Shown piece after piece: positions 17,197 to 25,362 of a stretch of DNA of 64,000 bases. The notes below the pieces were generated by a model, which saw only the letters and a program-made list of their open reading frames with translations, had not been told where the DNA came from and made no database searches. Position 1 is the first letter of the stretch, and each line of letters begins with the position of its first letter. A program made the position numbers and the translations under genes. Source of the stretch: Ohtaekwangia sp. (GTDB lineage Bacteria > Bacteroidota > Bacteroidia > Cytophagales > Cyclobacteriaceae); assembly GCA_021155195.1 (NCBI GenBank), contig JAJNPV010000042.1, positions 1,054,001 to 1,118,000 on the forward strand, given 5' to 3'.

Positions 17197-18273
17197 ATGG
17201 AATATCACATTGTACATAGACAACTAAATTTTTCCGTTCAATATCACCAACGAGTCGATGAGGCTTTTGTAAGTAAGTTAGTTAAATGCTTTCTACGAGG
17301 TGAAGAAGAAACAACGATTGATGGGAAGAAATATAAGGTCGGGTCGTCAATTTTTAGGATATATGAGGATACGGTAAAAGATGGGTTGGCAGGCGCTATC
17401 CTGTACTCAGTTGAGAATTATCAGCTTACTAAATCTCAGGATATTGAAGATCATTTTGAAAAATATTTCAAGAACGTAACCGACAGGTTTTTACTTGGAA
17501 GAAGTTGGGGGGATTTGAAACAGGACTATTTCAATATCTATGTGAATGATAGGAATGTAAAGCCTGTTATTACCATCCTGACCAAAACTGAGGTGGATGA
17601 GTTTCTTGTTAATTGGGCAAATGGGGCTAGTCCAATTTGGATTTCAGGAAGAAGAATAGATATTATTGAACCCAAATCAATCAGGATTTTTGATATCAAG
17701 TATGATTACCTTTCAAAGCATCGCGGAGAGATAAAAGAATTTCAAAGAAAAATTGTTAGCCAACTCTTTAAAGGAAAATGGACAATTAATGCTTTGGAAT
17801 ATTTTGGTAAGGATGTTTCCGACAATTGGACGATTCCCTCATACGGACGTAATTCAAAGATTACTGCCAACTCAAAACAAGATTTTAATTGGGGAATGAT
17901 TCACTCTGTTATCAGAGATGTCGCTCAACCACGGTTTGGTTCTAAACAATATGCAGACGCTGTTGAGGCAGCTTTGAAAGAAATAAATGAAGTTATCAAG
18001 TTTGAATACAAAAAAGTGACAGGAAATGAAGAGGATGGAACGCCTTTAATGAGAAAGGCATTTGGCCAAAACCAGGTGATTAAACTCACAGACTTAACCT
18101 CAGAATCAAAGAAAAACATTCAAGATGGCTATATGAATATTTTTGCTGGTGCCATGATTGGGATTAGAAATCCAAAAGCTCATTCAAATGTTGTCATTGA
18201 TGAGCTTGATGCATGGGAAAAGATTGTTTTAGCAAGTCATCTTATGAAGATTTGGGATAAAAGAATTAAATAA
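17197..18273 (+). CDS. TIGR02391/Hypoth_Ymh protein with HEPN-like C-terminus
   Basis: A 358-residue protein. The C-terminal third carries the TIGR02391 (Ymh) signature: DGTPLMRKAFGQNQVIKL, then IQDGYMNIFAGAMIGIRNPKAH. The last part contains R324-N-P-K-A-H329, which fits the R-N-x3-H active-site pattern of HEPN ribonucleases. The N-terminal two thirds form a separate beta-rich domain of unknown family that could sense a trigger. It lies 4 bp before the GmrSD-like gene, so the two probably act or are expressed together. RNA cleavage is inferred, not shown. Confidence 0.8.
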   Translation: MEYHIVHRQLNFSVQYHQRVDEAFVSKLVKCFLRGEEETTIDGKKYKVGSSIFRIYEDTVKDGLAGAILYSVENYQLTKSQDIEDHFEKYFKNVTDRFLLGRSWGDLKQDYFNIYVNDRNVKPVITILTKTEVDEFLVNWANGASPIWISGRRIDIIEPKSIRIFDIKYDYLSKHRGEIKEFQRKIVSQLFKGKWTINALEYFGKDVSDNWTIPSYGRNSKITANSKQDFNWGMIHSVIRDVAQPRFGSKQYADAVEAALKEINEVIKFEYKKVTGNEEDGTPLMRKAFGQNQVIKLTDLTSESKKNIQDGYMNIFAGAMIGIRNPKAHSNVVIDELDAWEKIVLASHLMKIWDKRIK

Positions 18274-18277
18274 TCTT

Positions 18278-19978
18278 ATGGCAAAACAAGATATAAGCGT
18301 TCGCCAACTTGTTGATAAAGTAATCTCTAGAGAATTGGCTTTACCTGAAATGCAGCGCAGGTATGTATGGACAGCTGTTAAAGTTCGTGATCTTTTAGAT
18401 TCTCTTTATCGTGGTTATCCTTCAGGTGCTATTTTGGTTTGGGAAGCAGACCCAAGCATGGATGATCGTAGCCTCCAGGTAGATGGTGTTAAGAGTAATT
18501 CACTTTCGGGTCGCTTGCTATTGTTGGATGGTCAACAACGGTTAACCAGTCTTACTGCTGTGTTGGAAGGAAAACCTATAACCGTTAGAAACAAACGTAA
18601 ACCAATTGAGATACTCTTTAATTTAAATCATCCAGATTTTCTGGCAGAGGAAGATGTTACAGAAGTTGAGGAAGATGACGAGGAAGATGACGAGGATGAT
18701 GATAATGATGATGAATTGGATATCGTGGAGGAAATGCGCAGAAGAACATTTGTGGTGGGTAGTCGGGTGCTTAAGAATGATCCAAATTGGATTTCTGTTT
18801 CTGATGTATTTACAAAGTCAGAATGGCAGCTATTAAAACCTTTGGGCATTACTCCTGATGATGGGAATTGGGAAAAATTTACTGCACGTATTCGTAATCT
18901 TAAAAAGATTGAGGAGTATCAATACGTCATGCAAATACTGGACAAGAAATTATCTTATGAAGAAGTAACAGAAATATTTGTTCGGGTAAATTCATTAGGG
19001 GCTAAACTGAGAGGTTCTGATTTAGCATTGGCGCAAATCACTTCTAAGTGGAAAGGGTTCATTGGAGAGATTGATGAGTTTTCTAAAGAGTTTGATACGA
19101 ACTCAGATTATTTAATGGATACCGGTATACTGGTTAAGACGTTGGTCGCCTTTGCTACGAATCAAAGTAAGTATAAGACAGTGAACCGGGTCAAGATTGA
19201 TAACTTCAAGGAGGCTTGGGAAAAGACAAAGGTTGGGTTGCAGTTCGCTATCAATCTCCTAAAGAATAATGCAAGAATTGAAAACCTAAGATTATTAAGT
19301 AGTCCATTTTTGCTAGTGCCTATTGCGTATTATGCAATGCAGAAAAACGAGAAGCTATCGAAAGAGGAGGTGCGTAAACTTATGCTTTGGTTTTATGTAG
19401 CCCACATGAAAGGTAGGTACGGCATAGGTTCAAGTGAGAATTTACTGGATAGTGATATCGCTGCATTAAACAAAACAAAAAACCTTGATGAATTGCTGGC
19501 GCTCTTAAAAATGCAGGTAAAAGATTTCCTGGTTTCAGTAGATGAGATAAAAGGCAAGAGTAGGAGGAGTCCTTTATTCAGTATGCTTTTCTTCATAGCA
19601 AAACAAAAGGAAATTAAAGACTGGTTCACAGGTCTTGCTATTTCAGAGAAGCTGGTTGGTAAAGCACATGCATTGCAGTTTCATCATATTTTTCCTAAGT
19701 CCTTGTTAAGAAAACAACGAGCAGATCGGAAAGAGATTAATGAAATTGCCAATATGGCTTTCATAGGAGGCAAGACCAATAGAAATATAAGCAACAAAGA
19801 ACCTAGAAAATACTTGATTGATGTAATTGAGAAACGTGGAGAAGAAATTTTGGAGTATCATAATCTGCCGTCAAATAAAGAATTGTGGGAGCTAGATAAT
19901 TATCAAGATTTTCTTGCCTACAGAAGAGAAAAATTAGTGAAGTCTATCAATTCATTTATTGAGAAGTTTTTGAAATGA
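18278..19978 (+). CDS. GmrSD-type restriction protein (DUF262 + DUF1524)
   Basis: A 566-residue fusion-type protein. The N-terminal DUF262 (ParB-like NTPase) domain has LPEMQRRYVW, YPSGAILVWE and the hallmark DGQQRLTSL at 84-92. The C-terminal DUF1524 HNH nuclease domain shows HHIFPKSLL starting at 469 and later NMAFIGGKTNRNISNK. Related GmrSD and BrxU-like enzymes cut DNA with modified bases, with NTP hydrolysis by the DUF262 part. An unusual strongly acidic insertion (about residues 123-148) sits within the first domain. The stop overlaps the next ATG. Confidence 0.88.
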   Translation: MAKQDISVRQLVDKVISRELALPEMQRRYVWTAVKVRDLLDSLYRGYPSGAILVWEADPSMDDRSLQVDGVKSNSLSGRLLLLDGQQRLTSLTAVLEGKPITVRNKRKPIEILFNLNHPDFLAEEDVTEVEEDDEEDDEDDDNDDELDIVEEMRRRTFVVGSRVLKNDPNWISVSDVFTKSEWQLLKPLGITPDDGNWEKFTARIRNLKKIEEYQYVMQILDKKLSYEEVTEIFVRVNSLGAKLRGSDLALAQITSKWKGFIGEIDEFSKEFDTNSDYLMDTGILVKTLVAFATNQSKYKTVNRVKIDNFKEAWEKTKVGLQFAINLLKNNARIENLRLLSSPFLLVPIAYYAMQKNEKLSKEEVRKLMLWFYVAHMKGRYGIGSSENLLDSDIAALNKTKNLDELLALLKMQVKDFLVSVDEIKGKSRRSPLFSMLFFIAKQKEIKDWFTGLAISEKLVGKAHALQFHHIFPKSLLRKQRADRKEINEIANMAFIGGKTNRNISNKEPRKYLIDVIEKRGEEILEYHNLPSNKELWELDNYQDFLAYRREKLVKSINSFIEKFLK

Positions 19979-20214
19979 AAAATGTTTTAAAACTTCACGA
20001 GGCGATTGCTGTAGTGTTGCTTTCTAAGAGTAATAGAACCGCGACTATTGATCAAATAGCTACTGAAATTAATAAGAGAAAACTTTATGTGCGAAAAGAT
20101 GACGAACCACTCCCGCCTTATCAGGTAATGATGCGAACTAAATTGAGTAAGGGAAGTTATAAGTATTTGTTTGAATTTTTGCCCCCTAATAGAGTTAAAT
20201 TACGAAACCTGTGA
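19975..20214 (+). CDS. Small HARE-HTH-like winged-helix protein
   Basis: A 79-residue protein whose ATG overlaps the GmrSD stop (ATGA). The pattern LKLHEAIAVVLLSKSNRTAT, then IDQIATEINKRKLYVRKD, then LSKGSYKYLFEFLPPNRVKL resembles the HARE-HTH fold, a small winged helix reported in restriction and DNA-modification contexts. A role as DNA-binding partner or specificity module of the GmrSD-like enzyme is plausible. The match is by eye and the protein is short. Confidence 0.6.
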   Translation: MKNVLKLHEAIAVVLLSKSNRTATIDQIATEINKRKLYVRKDDEPLPPYQVMMRTKLSKGSYKYLFEFLPPNRVKLRNL

Positions 20215-20243
20215 ATGCTAGCTAAACCATCAAGGATATGCTT

Positions 20244-21032
20244 ATGAAAAAACTAGTTTCTTGGATTATCGAACATATGCGAAAAGAGAATTGGTTTTCA
20301 CATTTTATTATGTTTTTAACAACAGTAGTTGGAATTCTAATTGCACTTGAATTGGATCAGTGGAGAGAAGATAACAGTGAGGCTGCAAAGGCTGAGCTTT
20401 ATCGCCTTAGGCTAAACAATGAGCTTAAAATGAATAAGGCTCAAGTCATAAGCAATAAATTGGCTGCACTACGCGCATACACCGTGATAGAAATATCTAG
20501 GTCTTACTCAGCAACTGATCAAGGCGATTACTTTATCCCCAAACAATTAGTTGATTCATTGCTTACGTTAGATGTTGGCTTTAAGGATTTGATAACAATC
20601 AAGGCAATTGATAAGGATATGCTTTTTGTTGAGTTTTCATTTTCGGTAACTGACAATACACTTAATTTTGACACATGGGAAGCCACCAAAGCTTCAAATG
20701 TTTTGCAGAGTCTCATGCCATTAGAAGTCTTCCATTATTCAAGTGCTTATAAAGCACTTAATTCAAATCTAGGTGGTTCTCCTAAGGAGTTTCTTAAAAT
20801 GGTTGGAGATATGATGAATGACAACGAGCTTTCCGATAATGAGCGGATTGAGCTTCTTCAAGCATTGCGGAGATTAATTATGGATTCTTACGAAAAAGAA
20901 CAAGCTGTATCTCAATGTTTAAGAGAAGTCGCATTAATTGGAAAGGATGGAGATATTATTGAGGAATTAACCGAACCTAATGACTCAACTCTTTTATCAG
21001 GTAGAGTGGAATCTATACTTGCGGAGTTTTAA
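20244..21032 (+). CDS. DUF6090-like single-pass membrane protein, copy 2
   Basis: 262 residues from the ATG at 20244, closely similar to the protein at 751-1539. A second ATG six bases upstream (20238) would add two residues, but the aligned start of copy 1 and the AAGGA at 20232-20236 favour 20244. The membrane helix is FIMFLTTVVGILIALELDQ. Differences from copy 1 are spread over the gene and include many synonymous changes, so the duplication is not recent. It follows the HARE-HTH-like gene by 29 bp and marks the right end of the island. Confidence 0.75.
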   Translation: MKKLVSWIIEHMRKENWFSHFIMFLTTVVGILIALELDQWREDNSEAAKAELYRLRLNNELKMNKAQVISNKLAALRAYTVIEISRSYSATDQGDYFIPKQLVDSLLTLDVGFKDLITIKAIDKDMLFVEFSFSVTDNTLNFDTWEATKASNVLQSLMPLEVFHYSSAYKALNSNLGGSPKEFLKMVGDMMNDNELSDNERIELLQALRRLIMDSYEKEQAVSQCLREVALIGKDGDIIEELTEPNDSTLLSGRVESILAEF

Positions 21033-21078
21033 TAATAACACGTTTACTAGGTAGTTCATTTTATAATATTTAGAGAAT

Positions 21079-21402
21079 ATGATAATTGGTAGATTTTATT
21101 TTCGTCTTACAAAAAGTGGTAATTTATTAGGAGAGTTTTCCAATAATGTTACGAATCAAAACTTCACAGAAGGAGCAGATAGAATTAAAGGTGACCTAAC
21201 CTCTTTTTTGGGAAGTTTCGTTTCTACATGGCATGAGGGTGGCGATTCTTTTCTGGTTACGCTGACTATAGATACCAAAATAAATAGCACAAATTTATTT
21301 TCAGTTACTTGGGTGAGTAAAAAAAGTAATTTTTGGGGTGAGGCATTTATAGTTGATGATTTGTTAATTGGTGATTACAGAGATACACCAAAAATACCAT
21401 AA
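21079..21402 (+). CDS. Hypothetical protein
   Basis: A 107-residue protein with beta-rich composition (MIIGRFYFRLTKSGNLLGEF, SFLVTLTIDTKI, LFSVTWVSKKSNFW) and no signal peptide or known motif. It starts 46 bp after the DUF6090-like gene and ends 8 bp before the next hypothetical gene. The three form a plus-strand set at the right edge of the island. Confidence 0.6.
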   Translation: MIIGRFYFRLTKSGNLLGEFSNNVTNQNFTEGADRIKGDLTSFLGSFVSTWHEGGDSFLVTLTIDTKINSTNLFSVTWVSKKSNFWGEAFIVDDLLIGDYRDTPKIP

Positions 21403-21410
21403 GTCTAATT

Positions 21411-21920
21411 ATGTTATTAAAAAGAGTTGGTGAAAATATTGTTCCGGCTAACTGGTATGTTGATCCATTCGAACGCCAGGTTGCCTTAGAACACTGGTTT
21501 AATGATTCCTTATTTCCGCTATTCAAATCACTAGAGGTATCAATAGTAAACGAGTTTAAGCTGATCCCCGCCATGTATGGCTACGAGGTATGTATTAACT
21601 CGAAGCAGTATAAGGATTTAAAGAAAGTTGAAGAAATAGGCGTTCACATTGAAGATGAAATAGGTAGATCCGGTTGTGAACCTCTTCACATTCAGATTGT
21701 AATTGATCTGGTCCACCCTCATACGAGGTGGGGCACTGAATTGGACATCTATCTTGAAAAGAATACTCAAGAATTTGATGACGAAAGTTTCGAGTGTGAT
21801 GTAATTACAATTGAGCCTATGTATTTTAGTATTGCTCAACCTTTGTCGTTGCATGCAGCTAACACAATAATCGAAAATTTACTTATAGACTTACGAATTA
21901 ACTATGTACAAAACAGCTGA
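21411..21920 (+). CDS. Hypothetical protein
   Basis: A 169-residue soluble protein without recognised domain. It opens MLLKRVGENIVPANWYVDPF, and a middle part HIQIVIDLVHPHTRWGTELD has several histidines and acidic residues. Spacing of 8 bp to the previous gene suggests co-translation. AT-rich composition matches the island rather than the core. Function unknown. Confidence 0.6.
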   Translation: MLLKRVGENIVPANWYVDPFERQVALEHWFNDSLFPLFKSLEVSIVNEFKLIPAMYGYEVCINSKQYKDLKKVEEIGVHIEDEIGRSGCEPLHIQIVIDLVHPHTRWGTELDIYLEKNTQEFDDESFECDVITIEPMYFSIAQPLSLHAANTIIENLLIDLRINYVQNS

Positions 21921-22118
21921 TTGATTTGGATTTTAAATCCAATAATGTCTTTTGCCTCTTCCTAACACAATCCCTCAGTCCCTTTGAGGCATAAATCTGT
22001 AAAAAACTAGCAACAGCACCAAGGCGTTAACGCACTATTAACATTTTATACTCGTGCTCTGCGCTATCTTTAAATTCTGATTTCAGTTTGGAGTCAGACA
22101 ATCTTTAACCAACATAGA

Positions 22119-22733
22119 ATGAATAAAATGGTACTGGCTTTCCTTACGTTGTTTTGTGCCACGGCTTACGCACAGCAAACTACTGATGAATTTGATGGGC
22201 ACACGTGGCAAGCCCCATACACACTGCCCACACCAAGAGACTGGGGTGTTGAGCGGTTTTTGGTTCCGCCTTCGTTCGCGCCCTCTATAGTATACAAAGG
22301 AGTTGAAGACATTCGGTTTGCACCCGGCTGGGCTAAGCAGGGCAATGCTGAGTACTGGTCGTATGCCTTCTTATGGTATCTGGAAGGTAAACCCGTACTC
22401 ACAGAAGCCACCCTCGAAAAAGATTTGAAAGCGTATTACACCGGATTGATTGAGGCGAACAGCAACGGTGCGCGCGCAGCAGAGCAATCTATTTCTGTAA
22501 CTACAAAATTTAACGTTGACCCAACAGCAACACAACCGGCCTTTACCGGCACCATTACCATGATGGATTACATGACGGGCAAACCGATCACCCTGCAGGG
22601 TCGCGTGCGGGTAAAGTCATGCAATGAACCCGATAAAGCGTTTGTGTTTTTTGAATTATCACCCCAGCCATTTACCCACAGCATTTGGAAATCACTGGAT
22701 CAGTTGTGGCAAGATTTTGCGTGTAAAAAGTAA
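22119..22733 (+). CDS. Secreted protein of unknown function
   Basis: A 204-residue protein with a clear signal peptide (MVLAFLTLFCATAYAQ). The mature region is rich in aromatic residues and proline (WQAPYTLPTPRDWGVERFLV, FAPGWAKQGNAEYWSYAFLW) with no catalytic motif that I know. Base composition is visibly more GC-rich than the preceding island genes, so this may be ordinary chromosome between accessory blocks. It stands alone, followed by repeats. Confidence 0.75.
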   Translation: MNKMVLAFLTLFCATAYAQQTTDEFDGHTWQAPYTLPTPRDWGVERFLVPPSFAPSIVYKGVEDIRFAPGWAKQGNAEYWSYAFLWYLEGKPVLTEATLEKDLKAYYTGLIEANSNGARAAEQSISVTTKFNVDPTATQPAFTGTITMMDYMTGKPITLQGRVRVKSCNEPDKAFVFFELSPQPFTHSIWKSLDQLWQDFACKK

Positions 22734-22803
22734 GTGGTTCATGCAATGAACCAGGGGTTTGAAAACTACCCCCCAACCCCCGTCCCGCTGAGGCGGGAGG
22801 TTA
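22734..22803. repeat. Hairpin repeat plus inverted A-like element
   Basis: A hairpin GGTTCATGCAATGAACC (22737-22753) is followed by CCCCCCAACCCCCGTCCCGC and TGAGGCGGGAGG. The second part is nearly identical to the element overlapping the end of the DUF559 gene at 7359-7396. Similar GGTTCGTG-type hairpins occur at 23828 and 28468. Confidence 0.7.
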
Positions 22804-22856
22804 GGTTTGGGTGCGCTGGATTAAGGCATGTGTTAAACTGAGCGATTCGTGTACAG

Positions 22857-23147
22857 TCAGCAAGAGATAACAGGCTACGCAATTCAATTTTTTTCTTGTA
22901 TTCGCTATATCTATAGTGAAACTAAATTCTAATTTATTACTACTAACGTACTTAGTTGAATCCATATCCCTGCCGCCAAAGCGCGACCACCGCACATGCC
23001 TCAAGTGAGCCGTCCGCCAGCTGGCGGCACATCCCCGCGCGATAACTCCCAACTAAGTAAATCTTATCAAATTGATTGCGTTTCCTGAAACACTCAATTT
23101 AATTTCAAGCCCACACCATATCCCCGCAGGCGGGGGTAAGGGGGTGG
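22857..23147. repeat. Diverged modules E, F and A
   Basis: 22857-22970 is a diverged copy of module E (CAGCAAGAGAT...ACTAAATTCTAATT). 23033-23115 is module F (GCGATAACTCCCAACTAAG, GCGTTTCCTGAAACACTC). 23116-23147 is module A (CCATATCCCCGCAGGCGGGG then GTAAGGGGGTGG). No gene was found. Confidence 0.7.
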
Positions 23148-23290
23148 CCACACAACCTTTTATCAATGCGATAAAAGAGGCACCAATATTTCAATTCTTA
23201 CTTTCTTTTGCTTGCCTGCCGCATGGGCGGGACCACCGCACATGCCCCAGGTGAGCCGTACGCCAATTGGCGGATGCACATCCCGCGATA

Positions 23291-23775
23291 ACAGCTTCGG
23301 TAGGTGATGAGACAATAATTACCTGTCATTCCGGGCAAGCAAGCTGAACTCGAAAAGAATTAGAGTTTAATAGTGATTCTTGTGTAATCGAAAAACATTT
23401 GGCGCGACCCGGAATCTCAATAAGAATTTCATTCAAGCATAGTCTCCAAAGATTATGATAGTATGAGATCGCGCCCGTCTGCCGTAATAAAATGAAGGCA
23501 TGAGGTCTCGTGCCTCGCCCGCCTGTCTATGCCGAAGCGGCTGCGCGCAGGCAGGCGATGACAGCTTCGGAATGAAGGAGCAACTAGCCAACCTTAAGTC
23601 CAATCCTGATCCGCCAGCAGGCGGAGAAGGATCTCCACAGATAACGGCCTTCTGATTTAGGGGATCCTTCGCTCTAGAATACTTAGGTCAAACGAAAATA
23701 GGTTTTGACTTCATGCAAGCATTAAATAAGAATGGCACAAGCTGGCCGCTCAGGATTGCGTTCAATTTTTTTGTG
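23291..23775. repeat. Long composite repeat (modules B + C), copy 1
   Basis: Module B (23291-23472) contains TGTCATTCCGGGCAAGC and, in inverted sense, GCGCGACCCGGAATCTC, so its ends can pair through ATTCCGGG/CCCGGAAT. Module C (23601-23775) contains GGAGAAGGATCTCC, GGGGATCCTTCGCTC and GGCCGCTCAGGATTGCG. The same order recurs at 26443-26822, about 80-90 percent identical by eye. Between B and C this copy has an extra hairpin-forming stretch near 23515-23560 (GCCTGTCTATGCCG...GCGCGCAGGCAGGC). Confidence 0.8.
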
Positions 23776-23935
23776 TTCCCACGGAATAGAAAATGTATAA
23801 TGGTTTGCAAAAACGTTTTAATAAAAGTGGTTCGTGAGGCTACAAACCAGGGAGTAGGTGCGTAACATAAAATATTGACAGAACGGTGTTGGTAAAGAAC
23901 ACCAACGCTACCACTGCTCATGTGCGCGCTATAGG

Positions 23936-24313
23936 TTTGCAGCTGTACCCAATGGGTTTGCAATGTGCACTTAGTGGTTTGCAGATGTACGTTAAGGGTT
24001 TGCAGATATACCTTAGTGGTTTGCAATGTGCGCTTAGGTGTCTGCATCATGCGCTTAAGGATTTGCAACGTACACTTAGTTGTTTGCAGCGTGCGCTTAT
24101 TAGTTTGCAGCTGTACCTTAACGGTTTGCAACATGCGCTTAGTGGTTTGCAACGTACACTTAGTTGTTTGCAGCGTGCGCTTAGAAGTTTGCAGCTGTAC
24201 CTTAACGGTTTGCAACATGCACTTAGTGGTTTGCAGCTGTACCTTATCAGTTTGCAACATGCGCTTATCAGTTTGCAACATACGCTTATCAGTTTGCAAG
24301 CTGCACTTACCGC
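23936..24313. repeat. Array of 18 exact-period 21-bp repeats
   Basis: Eighteen consecutive units of exactly 21 bp run from 23936 to 24313. The consensus is TTTGCARCNTRYRCTTA plus four variable bases, most often GTGG, ACGG or TCAG. No indels occur. TTGCAA is self-complementary, so both strands read as LQ-containing heptads (LQHALSG-like on plus, LQTTKCT-like on minus), and two frames stay open on each strand. Higher-order structure is visible: units 7-10 and 11-14 repeat the same four-unit series. No spacer-type diversity is present, so it is not a CRISPR. It ends 241 bp before the duplicated-domain gene. Whether it is transcribed is unknown. Confidence 0.92.
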
Positions 24314-24554
24314 TGCGCGCGTGTCAACGAGTACTGCACACAAGTAACGAACCCTTCCCTTCGCACATCAACAGTCTTTCATGGCCTGATAAAAAAATAT
24401 TTATTTTCCTTTTGAAGAAAAAATACCTAAGAACGTGCCACTCGCAGTTGGGTTGTTAAAACACACAGATATATAGTTGCATAAATAGTTGAAAAAATTA
24501 CAACAACGCGAGCCTCACTGTGCGTACAATCACCATAACTAAAAAAATAAAGTT
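24314..24554. other. Intergenic leader between 21-bp array and downstream gene
   Basis: A 241-bp AT-rich stretch with no ORF of interest. It presumably carries the promoter of the duplicated-domain gene. Poly-A/T runs near 24391-24424 and AAATAGTTGAAAAAATTAC near 24483 are the only notable features. Confidence 0.4.
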
Positions 24555-25274
24555 ATGTCACAAGTAAAAAACATGCAGTCCCTTGACAAGGTCATTAGGA
24601 TCTGCACCGGGTTAGGAGGAACCTATAACCCCGGACAACAAAACCTCCGCGTAGAAGCCCTGATCAACTTATTGAACAACGCCAGCAATGCCGATGCGTC
24701 TGTAAGCAAAGCCCGATCAGAGTTTGAGATCGCGACTAACACTCGCGAGGTGATGTTTGAAGGAGTACCCAAACTTGCTGCCCGCATCCTCAGCGAGTTG
24801 AAGTCCTCAAACGTATTGGAGCAAACCGTGGCCGATGCGCGCACGATAACAAGAAAGATGACAGGCCGGAAAGCCAGTCGCGATCCTGTTCCATCCGAAC
24901 CCGCGCCCCAAGAACAACCGCGCAAGCGCAGAGCACGCGGGCAGACTTTCATTTCTGTTGCCAACAACTTCAGCAAGTTGCTGCAGAATCTGAAAGACGT
25001 ACCCAACTACAACCCCAATACGCCCGACCTGAAGGTTGATGCCTTGCAGAGTATGGTAGACCAGTTGCATGCGGCTAACAACCGTGTTGAGGATGCGCGG
25101 GTAAAATTTCTGAACGCGCGCATCGAACGCAACAACGTGTTCTACCTCGCTGCCGGCAATGTGTGCGACACAACTTCGGCAGTAAAACTGAAAGTGCAGG
25201 CCATCTGTGGGCGCGCAAGCGAAACCTATATGGCGATAGCTAAAGCACGAGTGTTTAAACGTAAAATTCTATGA
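24555..25274 (+). CDS. Hypothetical protein with internally duplicated helical domain
   Basis: A 239-residue protein consisting of two related helical repeats joined by a proline- and arginine-rich linker (about 108-130, including EPAPQEQPRKRRARG). Repeat 1 has YNPGQQNLRVEALINLLNNA and EIATNTREVMF; repeat 2 has YNPNTPDLKVDALQSMVDQL and LNARIERNNVFY. I recall similar two-repeat proteins in Bacteroidota without a known function. There is no signal peptide or membrane helix, and the basic linker might bind nucleic acid. It stands alone between a repeat array and a strong terminator. The composition is GC-richer than the island. Confidence 0.75.
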   Translation: MSQVKNMQSLDKVIRICTGLGGTYNPGQQNLRVEALINLLNNASNADASVSKARSEFEIATNTREVMFEGVPKLAARILSELKSSNVLEQTVADARTITRKMTGRKASRDPVPSEPAPQEQPRKRRARGQTFISVANNFSKLLQNLKDVPNYNPNTPDLKVDALQSMVDQLHAANNRVEDARVKFLNARIERNNVFYLAAGNVCDTTSAVKLKVQAICGRASETYMAIAKARVFKRKIL

Positions 25275-25290
25275 TCTGCCAAGAAAAGTA

Positions 25291-25318
25291 AACCCCGCAC
25301 GGCAACGTGCGGGGTTTT
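25291..25318 (+). terminator. Strong rho-independent terminator
   Basis: The perfect stem CCCCGCAC / GTGCGGGG with a GGCAAC loop is followed by TTTTA. It ends the duplicated-domain gene, 16 bp after its stop codon. Confidence 0.9.
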
Positions 25319-25362
25319 ACACAAACAAAAAATTTAACTACAACTTCTAATCTATACTCATT

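Noticed and set aside
18628..18849. Minus-strand serine-rich frame
   Set aside because: The poly-serine is the antisense of the acidic GAA/GAT stretch in the GmrSD-like gene.
23936..24313. CRISPR array
   Set aside because: Units are contiguous and similar over their full length. There are no unique spacers of constant size between invariant repeats, and no cas genes nearby.
23688..24459. Four overlapping reading frames through the 21-bp array, of 98 to 203 residues, on both strands
   Set aside because: The frames are open because the 21-bp period avoids stops. They begin inside repeats or at weak GTG/ATG codons and run into unrelated repeat modules. None is supported as a gene.
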